64,000 nt of DNA. Source: Clostridia bacterium. Lineage in GTDB: Bacteria; Bacillota; Clostridia; UBA1381. The position numbers were made by a program, and so were the translations under genes. The notes beneath the pieces were generated by a model that saw only the letters and a program-made list of their open reading frames with translations, was not told the origin of the DNA and ran no database searches. Every line of letters starts with the position of its first letter. Position 1 is the stretch's first letter. This document shows positions 35,165-42,775 of the stretch, piece by piece. The DNA lies in NCBI GenBank assembly GCA_017935675.1, contig JAGBHE010000092.1, forward strand, positions 1-64,000, in the 5' to 3' direction.

Positions 35165-38100
35165 ATGAAAAGAATAGTTTCTATGTTTCTGACCGCAGCG
35201 CTGTTTATCAGTTTGCTCAGCTTTCCGGGCAGTGTGCTCGCATTGAGAGGAACCGAGATCGGCACTCCGGAAGAACTGATCGATTTCAGAAACAGTATCA
35301 ACAAAGGCGAACAGCTTGACGGAATTTTGACGGCGGATATTGATTTGAGCGGCGTATGCGGCGCGGAGATTGGCTCATGGCAGCCCATAGGCACATCTGC
35401 AAATGCGTTTGCCGGAACATTTAACGGAAACGGTCATGTTATAAAGGGCTTGTACATATCATCGGACAGCACGGAATATGCAGGACTGTTTGGCTACACG
35501 AGTGACACCGCACAAATACGCAGCGTGGTTCTGGAGGGTGAAATAAAAGCTCCAAAGGCAGGCGGCATATGCGGTAACAACAAAGGAAAAATCAGCAGCT
35601 GCATAAGCAATGTTTATGTAGAAGCCGGCTCGGTCAGCGGCGGAACAGCAGGCTACTCAAACGGAGAAATCAGCAACTGCAAAAATATCGGCACTATAAT
35701 AGTTTCGCAGAAAACAGCCGGCGGAATCGTCGGAGAAACTGCACCGGGGGGTATTGTATCCTCGTGCCAAAACTACGGTTATGTTGCGTGTCCGTCCGAA
35801 GCCGGCGGTATATGCGGCAGATCGAACAATACTATAACAGACTGTATAAACAAGGGAATTATTAAATCAACAAACGAAGCTGCGGGCGGAATAGCGGGAA
35901 TTGCAAAAGGCGGCTCGGCAAATAATTATGCGGAATTGTCCCGCAATACAAACTACGGATCTGTCCTGGCAAATTCGGCCGGCGGCGGCATCGTGGGAAA
36001 ATCAGCAGGATTCACAATGATTTCGGACGCCGAAAATTTTGGAAGTATAGACTGTGAAAAAGACTGGGCAGGCGGAATAGTAGGCGTAATGCTTGAAAAC
36101 GCGAGAGTTGAGCGGGCGGCTAACCTTGCCGATATAAACGGCAGCGGCAATTTTGCCGCCGGCATAGCCGCGAAGTTTGAGTCAAAAAGCAACGTAATTT
36201 TAAACTCCTATAATACCGGAAAAATCACCGGTCAATACACTGTGTACGGCGTATGTGCTCAAAACCTGGGCACGGTTAAAAATGTTTTCACTTACTCTGA
36301 CGTACAGCGAAACTGTGTTTGGAACAATAACGGCGGCATATTGGAGAACGGATATTGCCTGTCGGACGTATCAAATTCCAATGATAAACGGTCAGCCGCT
36401 GAATTTGCAGACGGCACGGTTTTAGCTCTCCTTGGCGGGGACGGCGTATGGGAGCAGGGTGAAAAATATCCTGTACTTGTGAAAGGAACAGGCGTGCGCA
36501 CGGAGCAGGATTTACTGAACGCCTTGGCTGACGAAGCAATAAGCGAGATTAAGCTTTATTCCGACATAAGCCTGACGAAAACAGTTGATATCACACGCGA
36601 TGTGACAATAAACGGCAGAGGACACGACATATCCTTTAGCGGAGTATGCCTTGAAATCACATCACAAAACACAACGCTGAAAGACATAGGAATAATCGGC
36701 GGACAGGTTTGCTTAAACGCCGGCACCATGCCTGTTACCGTTGAGGGACTTGTCAGACATACTGGTGATGTAATTTGCTCGGGAACCGCCGGAACGGGAT
36801 ACTTGTTCAATGCGGCAAAAACCGAAACAGACGATTCAACCGTGACTGACGTTATTGTGCCTGCTGCAACAAATACTGGCTTGGCATATGACGTAAAAGC
36901 TGTGTTTAAAAACCAGACAATATATCTGATGCTGCCGTCATGCACGGATGTGACCGCGCTTAAGTATTACACGGTAAACAGCAAAGGTGAAAAGCTGGCT
37001 GATTATGTGACGGATTTTGAAAGCGGTACGGCGGAAAGCATAAAAGTCGGATATTTGAACTATAATGTAGAGGTAATGCAGTCAAGTCTGCCAACGCTTT
37101 ACATAGACATTGACGAAACCTACGGAAAGATAACCGATATGCTTGCCGACCCCGACCACAATGTCAAAAATTACGGCGATATACGCATAGATGTGCCCAA
37201 ATCCCTGGCGGCGGAAAAAGGCTGGAAAGAAAGCTACGAAAGCGACGAGAATGACGCGACGAAGCCGTGTACCATGGAAATAAAAGGAAGAGGCAACTCG
37301 ACATGGATGCATAACGATAAAAGACCGTTCCAGATTAAGTGTGAAAAGAAAATCGATCTGCTGGGCATGGGCAAAGCAAAAACATGGTGTCTGATAAAAG
37401 ATGATAACTATTTTGTCGGTCAGAAGCTTGGACTTGACCTGGGTCAGAGCATGGGCGTAAAATATACTCCCGATTCGCGGTTTTTGGATGTATTTATGAA
37501 CGGTACGTATTTAGGCTGCTATTCGCTGACGGAAAAGGTTCAGTTAGGCTCAGAGCGTATAAATATTACCGACCTTGAGGATATCGCAGAAATCACTCCC
37601 GAGACCGACATTACAGGCGGTTATCTGGTGGAGATTGATAATGTTCCGGGAGATGATTATCATTTCGGACACAAGCAGCACATATTTACAATAAAAAGCC
37701 CCGAGGATTTTGGCGATTACTCATACATAAAGAAAAAAATCACCGATCTTGTGGACGCAATATTCAGCGAAGACGGCAAGCTGAGCGACGGAAGCTCATA
37801 CCTCGATCATATTGACGTTGAGAGCTTCGTGAAATATTATTGGCATCAGGAATTTATCGCCAACCAGGACTGTGGCAACGCAAGCACGTATTTCTATAAG
37901 GACCGCGACGTTATTGACCCGAAGTTATATGCAGGTCCTATATGGGACAGCGACAATATGTTAAAGGAAACAGAAGGCTGGTATGCTAAAACACGCAAGT
38001 GCTACAGCGATGATACAAGCCCGACTTTATACAATCGCCTTATGCAAAGAAGGGATTTCGTAAGCTATGTTATATGGTATTACGAAAATACCGACTTGAA

Positions 38101-38584
38101 AGAAAAAATGGCTGACGCGGTGAATGTTGTAAATAACTACAGTGCAGAAATGATGACCGCAAGCATAATGGACAACATCAGATGGAACATAAACACCTTC
38201 AATCCCGATGACGTCAACAATAGGCTCAGCAAAAGAGCGCAGTGGATTGATCAGCATTATACGGAGCTGAAGGATGACGCAACAGTCGGAGAGTGGATTG
38301 ATTTGACTGACTATGACCCAAGCCTGCCGACAATGCGCGTTTCCAATGTAAAGCGTACTGATAACAGCTTAAATGCAAATATCGTCTTGACCGGCTTGAA
38401 GGACGGAACGGTATATATCACGGCATATGACAATGAAAACCGGCTTGTGAGCGTTAAATCATACAAGCCGTCAGGCACTGTTGCAGTGGAAATACCGTTT
38501 TCGGGCACAGAGCCTTCGAAGGTTCGCGCTCTGTGGTGGAACGAAAATATGTCTCCGAAAACAATTTCCGTACCGATTGAATAA
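35165..38584 (+). CDS. Exported GLUG-repeat and CotH-kinase domain protein
   Basis: 1139 aa. Signal peptide (to about residue 26), then GLUG/beta-helix-like repeats (about 80-410; AGGICGNN.GKISSC, AGGIVGE, AGGICGRSNNTITDC). A pectate-lyase-like parallel-helix segment follows (about 440-570). A CotH kinase domain spans about 640-1030, with GRGNSTW, PFQIKCEKKIDLL, TEKVQLG and GPIWDSDNML. A C-terminal Ig-like module ends VRALWWNENMSP. CotH-type kinases phosphorylate proteins; in spores CotH acts on coat proteins, but many exported versions sit on cell-surface or cellulosome-like proteins. The N-terminal repeats point to a surface adhesin-like role here. GGAGG precedes the ATG. Stand-alone gene. 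Confidence 0.82.
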   Translation: MKRIVSMFLTAALFISLLSFPGSVLALRGTEIGTPEELIDFRNSINKGEQLDGILTADIDLSGVCGAEIGSWQPIGTSANAFAGTFNGNGHVIKGLYISSDSTEYAGLFGYTSDTAQIRSVVLEGEIKAPKAGGICGNNKGKISSCISNVYVEAGSVSGGTAGYSNGEISNCKNIGTIIVSQKTAGGIVGETAPGGIVSSCQNYGYVACPSEAGGICGRSNNTITDCINKGIIKSTNEAAGGIAGIAKGGSANNYAELSRNTNYGSVLANSAGGGIVGKSAGFTMISDAENFGSIDCEKDWAGGIVGVMLENARVERAANLADINGSGNFAAGIAAKFESKSNVILNSYNTGKITGQYTVYGVCAQNLGTVKNVFTYSDVQRNCVWNNNGGILENGYCLSDVSNSNDKRSAAEFADGTVLALLGGDGVWEQGEKYPVLVKGTGVRTEQDLLNALADEAISEIKLYSDISLTKTVDITRDVTINGRGHDISFSGVCLEITSQNTTLKDIGIIGGQVCLNAGTMPVTVEGLVRHTGDVICSGTAGTGYLFNAAKTETDDSTVTDVIVPAATNTGLAYDVKAVFKNQTIYLMLPSCTDVTALKYYTVNSKGEKLADYVTDFESGTAESIKVGYLNYNVEVMQSSLPTLYIDIDETYGKITDMLADPDHNVKNYGDIRIDVPKSLAAEKGWKESYESDENDATKPCTMEIKGRGNSTWMHNDKRPFQIKCEKKIDLLGMGKAKTWCLIKDDNYFVGQKLGLDLGQSMGVKYTPDSRFLDVFMNGTYLGCYSLTEKVQLGSERINITDLEDIAEITPETDITGGYLVEIDNVPGDDYHFGHKQHIFTIKSPEDFGDYSYIKKKITDLVDAIFSEDGKLSDGSSYLDHIDVESFVKYYWHQEFIANQDCGNASTYFYKDRDVIDPKLYAGPIWDSDNMLKETEGWYAKTRKCYSDDTSPTLYNRLMQRRDFVSYVIWYYENTDLKEKMADAVNVVNNYSAEMMTASIMDNIRWNINTFNPDDVNNRLSKRAQWIDQHYTELKDDATVGEWIDLTDYDPSLPTMRVSNVKRTDNSLNANIVLTGLKDGTVYITAYDNENRLVSVKSYKPSGTVAVEIPFSGTEPSKVRALWWNENMSPKTISVPIE

Positions 38585-38592
38585 CGAAATAA

Positions 38593-38655
38593 AAACACAA
38601 GGGGACGGTTCTGTTGTGCTCGAATGAGTTCAGCAGAACCGTCCTCCTTGTGTTT
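38593..38655. repeat. REP-like long imperfect hairpin
   Basis: AAACACAAGG.GACGGTTCTG pairs with CAGAACCGTC..CCTTGTGTTT around a 20-nt loop. It follows the CotH gene by 8 bp, could end its transcript, and has the look of a dispersed palindromic element: GGGGACGGTTCTG-type palindromes are common in Firmicutes genomes, as I recall. Only one copy is in this window. Confidence 0.5.
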
Positions 38656-38679
38656 ACTCCCAATGATTTAATTCAAAAC

Positions 38680-38940
38680 AAAAAACCCCATGATAACCGT
38701 GACAAAGCGGTCGGATTTCTTACCTGCATAAGCAGGTGGGTCGCTTCCTGACGACATTATATGTCCACTGGCAGTCCCGAAGGAAAGGAGGCGTATACGC
38801 CGCCGACAGAGTAAGCATCCCTTATAAGAAGTGTTGGTAAAAAATACAGACCGTACCACGAGAAATCTCAGGGTGAAAACTTTATTTTGTTTTACTTATT
38901 TGAGTTACACCTGTTCGCCTGAACGTGTAATCTCTTTACA
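38680..38940 (-). ncRNA. Probable free-standing ncRNA, possibly 6S-like
   Basis: This minus-strand segment has a consensus promoter just upstream, no plausible ORF, extensive pairing and a 3' T6 run (38685-38680). A 5' hairpin (GAGaTTACAC..GTGTAACTC, about 38934-38897) precedes a rod of about 189 nt (38874-38686) closed by ACCCTG/TGGGGT and GAT/ATC. Inside are CGGTC/GACCG, then GGG-AT-GCTT/AAGC-GA-CCC, and a small ACCTGC/GCAGGT hairpin on the 3' side of the central open region. A long interrupted rod of this size with a 3' side hairpin recalls 6S RNA, but I could not confirm conserved positions. It may be another class. Confidence 0.5.
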
Positions 38941-38946
38941 ATACAC

Positions 38947-38975
38947 ATTATAGCACAACTCTTACAAGAAATCAA
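38947..38975 (-). promoter_or_regulatory. Promoter for the ncRNA
   Basis: On the minus strand TTGATT (38975-38970), 17-bp spacer, TATAAT (38952-38947). No gene start lies downstream on this strand before the convergent CotH gene. Confidence 0.7.
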
Positions 38976-39057
38976 GTATATTTTTTTGTCAATTTTATTA
39001 ACAAAATATTACGTTGTATGAAAAAGGTTACTTGTCAATAATTAAGAGCCTTAATTC

Positions 39058-40251
39058 TTATCTTACTATCCATTTTCCGTTTGTAAAGTCGGGTATTTCG
39101 ACAGAAGACGAACCAAGAAGGATGGATTTTTCACTGAGCGGTGTTACACACATCCAGCTTGCCGCGTCATAAACATCAATCGGACAGTCTGTATTATTGA
39201 TAACACTGTCAAAAAATGCATTGAATACCAGCCAATCCATTCCGTCATGTCCGCCTATAATGCCGCTTTTTTCGTATTCCTCCCAAATAGGATGCTTATA
39301 GGTCTTATAATATTCCTCGGCATTCCCCCATTTTTCCTTCCATCCGAAATCATATTCACGGTCCTGAGGGTCTATAAAGATTGAATCGGTTCTTTCCTCG
39401 TACATGCCTTTAGTTCCGAAAACAGTGAAATCTCTTGTATAATATCTCGGAAGCGTGGTATTAAGATTAAGTGTTATCGTAGCGCCGTCAGCGCATTTTA
39501 TAACAGTAGTTACAACATCACCCTGGCTGAACTGTGCGTTAATCAGCTTGCTGTCATCACTTTTTTCATTTTTTATGTATTCGTGCAGGCCGGCTGCCTT
39601 TGATGATGTTGATGTAAGGGATACCATTCTGTTTCCGTGATTGATTCCGAGAACTCTTGCAAGAGGACCAAGCTCATGTGTAGGATAATTCTCACAGTTC
39701 CTGTTTAAATAGTTTCTTAAACGATAGTGCCTGTTTTCCTCACCGAAAGCGATTTCATTTCTGAGGTCATGGCAATATCCGCCCTCAACATGAACTATTT
39801 CACCGAAAATTCCCTGCTCAACCATATTAAGAATCTGAAGCTCACGCTTACCGTAGCAGCAGTTTTCAAGCATCATAAATTTTGATTTTGTGCGTTCATA
39901 TGTATGAACAAGCTCCCAGCACTGATCAACGGAATATGCGCCTCCCACCTCTGTTGCAACCGCAATTCCTGCATTCATTGCATCAATACAAACCGGGACA
40001 TGCGCTTCCCATGCAGCGGTAACAACGATTGCTTCAATATCGGGACAGCTTATAATATCCTTATAATCAGTTGTCCCCTGCGGCTCTTTCCCATATTTTT
40101 CAAACACACATTTTTTTCCGTCCTCAACGCGATCCTCATACAAATCACACAAAATTATAACCTCAACCTTGTCAATTTCCAGCATAACATCGCGGAGAAG
40201 CGATAAGCCCCTCGCTCCAAGACCTACAACTCCGATTTTCAGCTTTCCCAT
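39058..40251 (-). CDS. Gfo/Idh/MocA-family oxidoreductase
   Basis: About 397 aa from ATG 40251. N-terminal Rossmann fold with GVVGLGARG for NAD(P), then ..TEVGGAYSVDQCWELV. The central region ENCCYGKRELQILNMVEQGIFGEIVHVEGGYCHDLR is typical of sugar or glycosidase-like members. The substrate is probably a sugar or inositol derivative; glycoside hydrolysis by an oxidation-elimination route, as in GH109, is possible but not shown. The leader has the AAAGGAGTTCGGAATATAA motif with a 14-nt spacing to ATG. It is adjacent to an AraC regulator and a fucosidase, so a carbohydrate role is likely. Confidence 0.8.
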   Translation of the reverse strand: MGKLKIGVVGLGARGLSLLRDVMLEIDKVEVIILCDLYEDRVEDGKKCVFEKYGKEPQGTTDYKDIISCPDIEAIVVTAAWEAHVPVCIDAMNAGIAVATEVGGAYSVDQCWELVHTYERTKSKFMMLENCCYGKRELQILNMVEQGIFGEIVHVEGGYCHDLRNEIAFGEENRHYRLRNYLNRNCENYPTHELGPLARVLGINHGNRMVSLTSTSSKAAGLHEYIKNEKSDDSKLINAQFSQGDVVTTVIKCADGATITLNLNTTLPRYYTRDFTVFGTKGMYEERTDSIFIDPQDREYDFGWKEKWGNAEEYYKTYKHPIWEEYEKSGIIGGHDGMDWLVFNAFFDSVINNTDCPIDVYDAASWMCVTPLSEKSILLGSSSVEIPDFTNGKWIVR

Positions 40252-40312
40252 TATTATATTCCGAACTCCTTTCATCAATCAGTCTCATATTTATATTTAA
40301 TAGATTACATAC

Positions 40313-40341
40313 ATTATAATACATCTATAATTATATTTCAA
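40313..40341 (-). promoter_or_regulatory. Promoter for the oxidoreductase
   Basis: TTGAAA (40341-40336), 17-bp spacer, TATAAT (40318-40313) on the minus strand. Confidence 0.72.
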
Positions 40342-40380
40342 TATCTATTCAGGTACAAAATGTTTGAAAAAAGATACAAA

Positions 40381-41187
40381 TTAAAGCATATATTCTTTTC
40401 TGTACTTTAAAGGAGCAACGCCAAACCTTTCGGAAAATCTGCGCGAAAAATAAAACTGGTCACAAAACCTGAGCATATCGCTTATTTCCTTCACTGACTT
40501 TTTTCCGCTCCGCACCTCCCTTTCAGCAATAAACATGAGCCTGTCATTTATATACCTGCCGACAGAAACGCCCATCTCGGCTTTGAATGCCTTCTGAAGC
40601 TTACTGACAGACACAAACATTTTATCGGCTGTTTCCGAAACGGTAAGCGCTGCCGACAGATTGCTTTCAATATATGAAAGGACGCTTGTTATAAAATCCG
40701 AGCAATGCTTTATATTGCCGCAAAGCTCTTCATTTTCTTCAACAGCGGTAAGAATTATTTTATGCAGAAGAATTTTTACTTTAAACAGACTTTCCATTGT
40801 GTTATCAAATAGACACTCCGAAAGCTCTGTTATGAACGGCTGTGCATTTTTGAGTACAACACATTTATTAAGCTTTGACAGCATATCATAGTTATTCGGA
40901 AGATTTATTGAAACATGAAAATACAGCTTTTCAAGGTATTTTTCACATTTATAAGAAAACTCAAGGCCGGAAGGAATTATGTATATGTTCCCCGGTTCAA
41001 GCAAAAACTCGCAGCTGTTATAGCTGATTTTACCGATTCCGTCAATTATTAAATAAATTCGGGAATATCCGGAGCAAACGTGATTTGCTTGCCATTCCGT
41101 TCCGATACGGGCATGCGCCATGTCGTAAATATCCATATTTATTTTATTAAGATTGCTTAAAAGCTCTGCTGAATACTTGATTTCCAT
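40381..41187 (-). CDS. AraC-family transcriptional regulator
   Basis: 268 aa from ATG 41187 (GGAGA site). N-terminal cupin-type sensor domain (about 1-150; GKISYNSCEFLLEPGNIYIIPSG fits the AraC-binding barrel, positions about 54-77), then two helix-turn-helix motifs (LTVSETADKMFVSVSKLQKAFK and KSVKEISDMLRFCDQFYFSRRFSERFGVAP). Divergent from the GH29 gene with a shared 109-bp control region, so it probably regulates the fucosidase and perhaps the oxidoreductase in response to a sugar. Confidence 0.87.
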   Translation of the reverse strand: MEIKYSAELLSNLNKINMDIYDMAHARIGTEWQANHVCSGYSRIYLIIDGIGKISYNSCEFLLEPGNIYIIPSGLEFSYKCEKYLEKLYFHVSINLPNNYDMLSKLNKCVVLKNAQPFITELSECLFDNTMESLFKVKILLHKIILTAVEENEELCGNIKHCSDFITSVLSYIESNLSAALTVSETADKMFVSVSKLQKAFKAEMGVSVGRYINDRLMFIAEREVRSGKKSVKEISDMLRFCDQFYFSRRFSERFGVAPLKYRKEYML

Positions 41188-41235
41188 ACACAATTCTCCA
41201 TATTTCATACACTTTTTTTAATTTACATATACAAC

Positions 41236-41264
41236 ATTATATGATATTATTTCTTAAAAGTCAA
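41236..41264 (-). promoter_or_regulatory. Promoter for the AraC regulator
   Basis: On the minus strand TTGACT (41264-41259), 17-bp spacer, TATAAT (41241-41236). The fucosidase start lies 33 bp from its -35, so the divergent promoters must be packed closely. Confidence 0.72.
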
Positions 41265-41296
41265 TACAAAATTTACTTTTGAAAGGAAGGATTTTT

Positions 41297-42622
41297 ATGT
41301 CAGTTTATCAGACAAGAAAAACACCCGGCAGAACAGACTGGTTTGTTCATGACAGATTCGGCATGTTTATCCACTTCGGACTTTATTCCATGCCCGCAAG
41401 ACATGAATGGATAAAAACAAATGAATTTATTCCGGAAGAGAAATATCAAAAATATTTTGAATTGTTCAATCCCGATTTATTCGACGCAAAGGCATGGGCA
41501 AAAAGTGCCAAAGCCGCCGGAATGAAATATGCCGTGCTTACCACGAAGCATCATGAGGGCTTCTGCCTTTTTGATTCTGCATACACCGATTACAAAATTA
41601 CAAACACCCCTTTCGGCAGAGACCTTGTTCGCGAATACGCCGATGCATTCAGGGCAGAGGGGCTCCGCGTGGGATTTTATTATTCACTCATCGACTGGCA
41701 TCACCCGGATTTCCCCATCGACGTTCTGCATCCGAGACGGAAGGACGCAAATGCGGAGGAGCTTGACAAGGGCAGAGACATGAAAAAATATGCTCTGTAT
41801 ATGAGAAATCAGGTTAAAGAACTGCTGACAAACTACGGTGATATTGATATCCTTTGGTTTGACTTTTCATATCCCAGCCGCGATTCAAGCGATATTAAAC
41901 CGTGGATGCAGTATGGCGGATGCAAGGGTAAGGATCAATGGGAGGCTGAGGAGCTTATAAAAACAGCACGCAGCATACGCCCCGATATAATCATTGATAA
42001 CAGAGCAGATATAGAGCAGGATTTATGGACACCGGAGCAATATCAGCCGATGGAATGGGTTAAGCACGAAAAAACAAAAGAGCTTGTAACATGGGAAGCA
42101 TGTCATACCTTCTCCGGCTCATGGGGATATTACCGTGATGAACAAACATGGAAATCACCTAAAATGCTTATCGATATGCTTATTAACACAGTTTCAATCG
42201 GAGGTAATTTCCTGATGAACGTCGGTCCCACCTCCCGCGGATATTTTGATTACAGAGCTGAAAAAGCGCTTAAGGTATATGAGGATTGGATGAAATATAA
42301 TTCACGCTCAATATATGGCTGTACAATGGCTGACCCTGAATTTACAGCGCCGCGCGGTACGCGTCTTACTCAAAGCGCTGACGGAAAACGCCTGTATATT
42401 CATCTGATTGAATACCCTTACGCTTTTCTCGAAATGCACAACATGGCAGGAAAAGTTAATTATGCGCAGTTCCTGCATGACGGCAGCGAAATACTGTTTT
42501 CAGAGAAAACATCGGAACACTTCAGCGAAGGCCGCACAGCCTCTGACGATCTCGTTGTTTTCAATATACCGCAGATTGAACCCCATGTAATTGACCCTGT
42601 AATTGAAGTTTTTCTTAAATAG
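41297..42622 (+). CDS. GH29 alpha-L-fucosidase (cytoplasmic)
   Basis: 441 aa from ATG 41297 (AAAGGAAGGA site); the earlier in-frame ATG-like start spans the ribosome site. No signal peptide, so it acts inside the cell on imported glycans. GH29 hallmarks: FGMFIHFGLYS (21-31), the TTKHHEGFCLFDS run (82-94), FYYSLIDWHHPD, and DILWFDFSYP, in which Asp189 is the likely nucleophile. It should release alpha-L-fucose from oligosaccharides. The acid/base residue could not be placed by eye. Confidence 0.9.
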   Translation: MSVYQTRKTPGRTDWFVHDRFGMFIHFGLYSMPARHEWIKTNEFIPEEKYQKYFELFNPDLFDAKAWAKSAKAAGMKYAVLTTKHHEGFCLFDSAYTDYKITNTPFGRDLVREYADAFRAEGLRVGFYYSLIDWHHPDFPIDVLHPRRKDANAEELDKGRDMKKYALYMRNQVKELLTNYGDIDILWFDFSYPSRDSSDIKPWMQYGGCKGKDQWEAEELIKTARSIRPDIIIDNRADIEQDLWTPEQYQPMEWVKHEKTKELVTWEACHTFSGSWGYYRDEQTWKSPKMLIDMLINTVSIGGNFLMNVGPTSRGYFDYRAEKALKVYEDWMKYNSRSIYGCTMADPEFTAPRGTRLTQSADGKRLYIHLIEYPYAFLEMHNMAGKVNYAQFLHDGSEILFSEKTSEHFSEGRTASDDLVVFNIPQIEPHVIDPVIEVFLK

Positions 42623-42626
42623 TCAA

Positions 42627-42663
42627 AGCAGAGGCGGATTGTTTTCCGCCTCTGCTGTTTTTA
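42627..42663 (+). terminator. Terminator after the fucosidase gene
   Basis: AGCAGAGGCGG pairs with CCGCCTCTGCT around an 8-nt loop and a T-rich tail follows. Nearly the same stem recurs at 46264-46295. Bases 42664-42742 hold only short GC-rich pairings. Confidence 0.85.
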
Positions 42664-42742
42664 TTTTGTGTTAACTACCTTTTGAGTCTCCGGAAGGTGG
42701 GGCGCACTTCCGCCCACCGTGTGCCGGTGCTCCCTTTAAAAT

Positions 42743-42770
42743 GGGCTTGCCGCTTTTTTACGGCAAGCCC
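42743..42770 (-). terminator. Terminator of the LRR surface-protein gene
   Basis: GGGCTTGCCG pairs with CGGCAAGCCC around an 8-nt loop, 5 bp past the stop codon on the minus strand; the following T-run is short (ATTTTA). Confidence 0.75.
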
Positions 42771-42775
42771 CGATA

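Noticed and set aside
38668..38859. 63-codon minus-strand ORF after the CotH gene
   Set aside because: No ribosome site; it lies inside a strongly structured segment with its own promoter and T-run, better explained as ncRNA.
38686..38874. SRP RNA, tmRNA or RNase P identity for the ncRNA
   Set aside because: None of the conserved SRP helix 8 tetraloop region, tmRNA tag/acceptor or RNase P CR-I/CR-V segments could be found.
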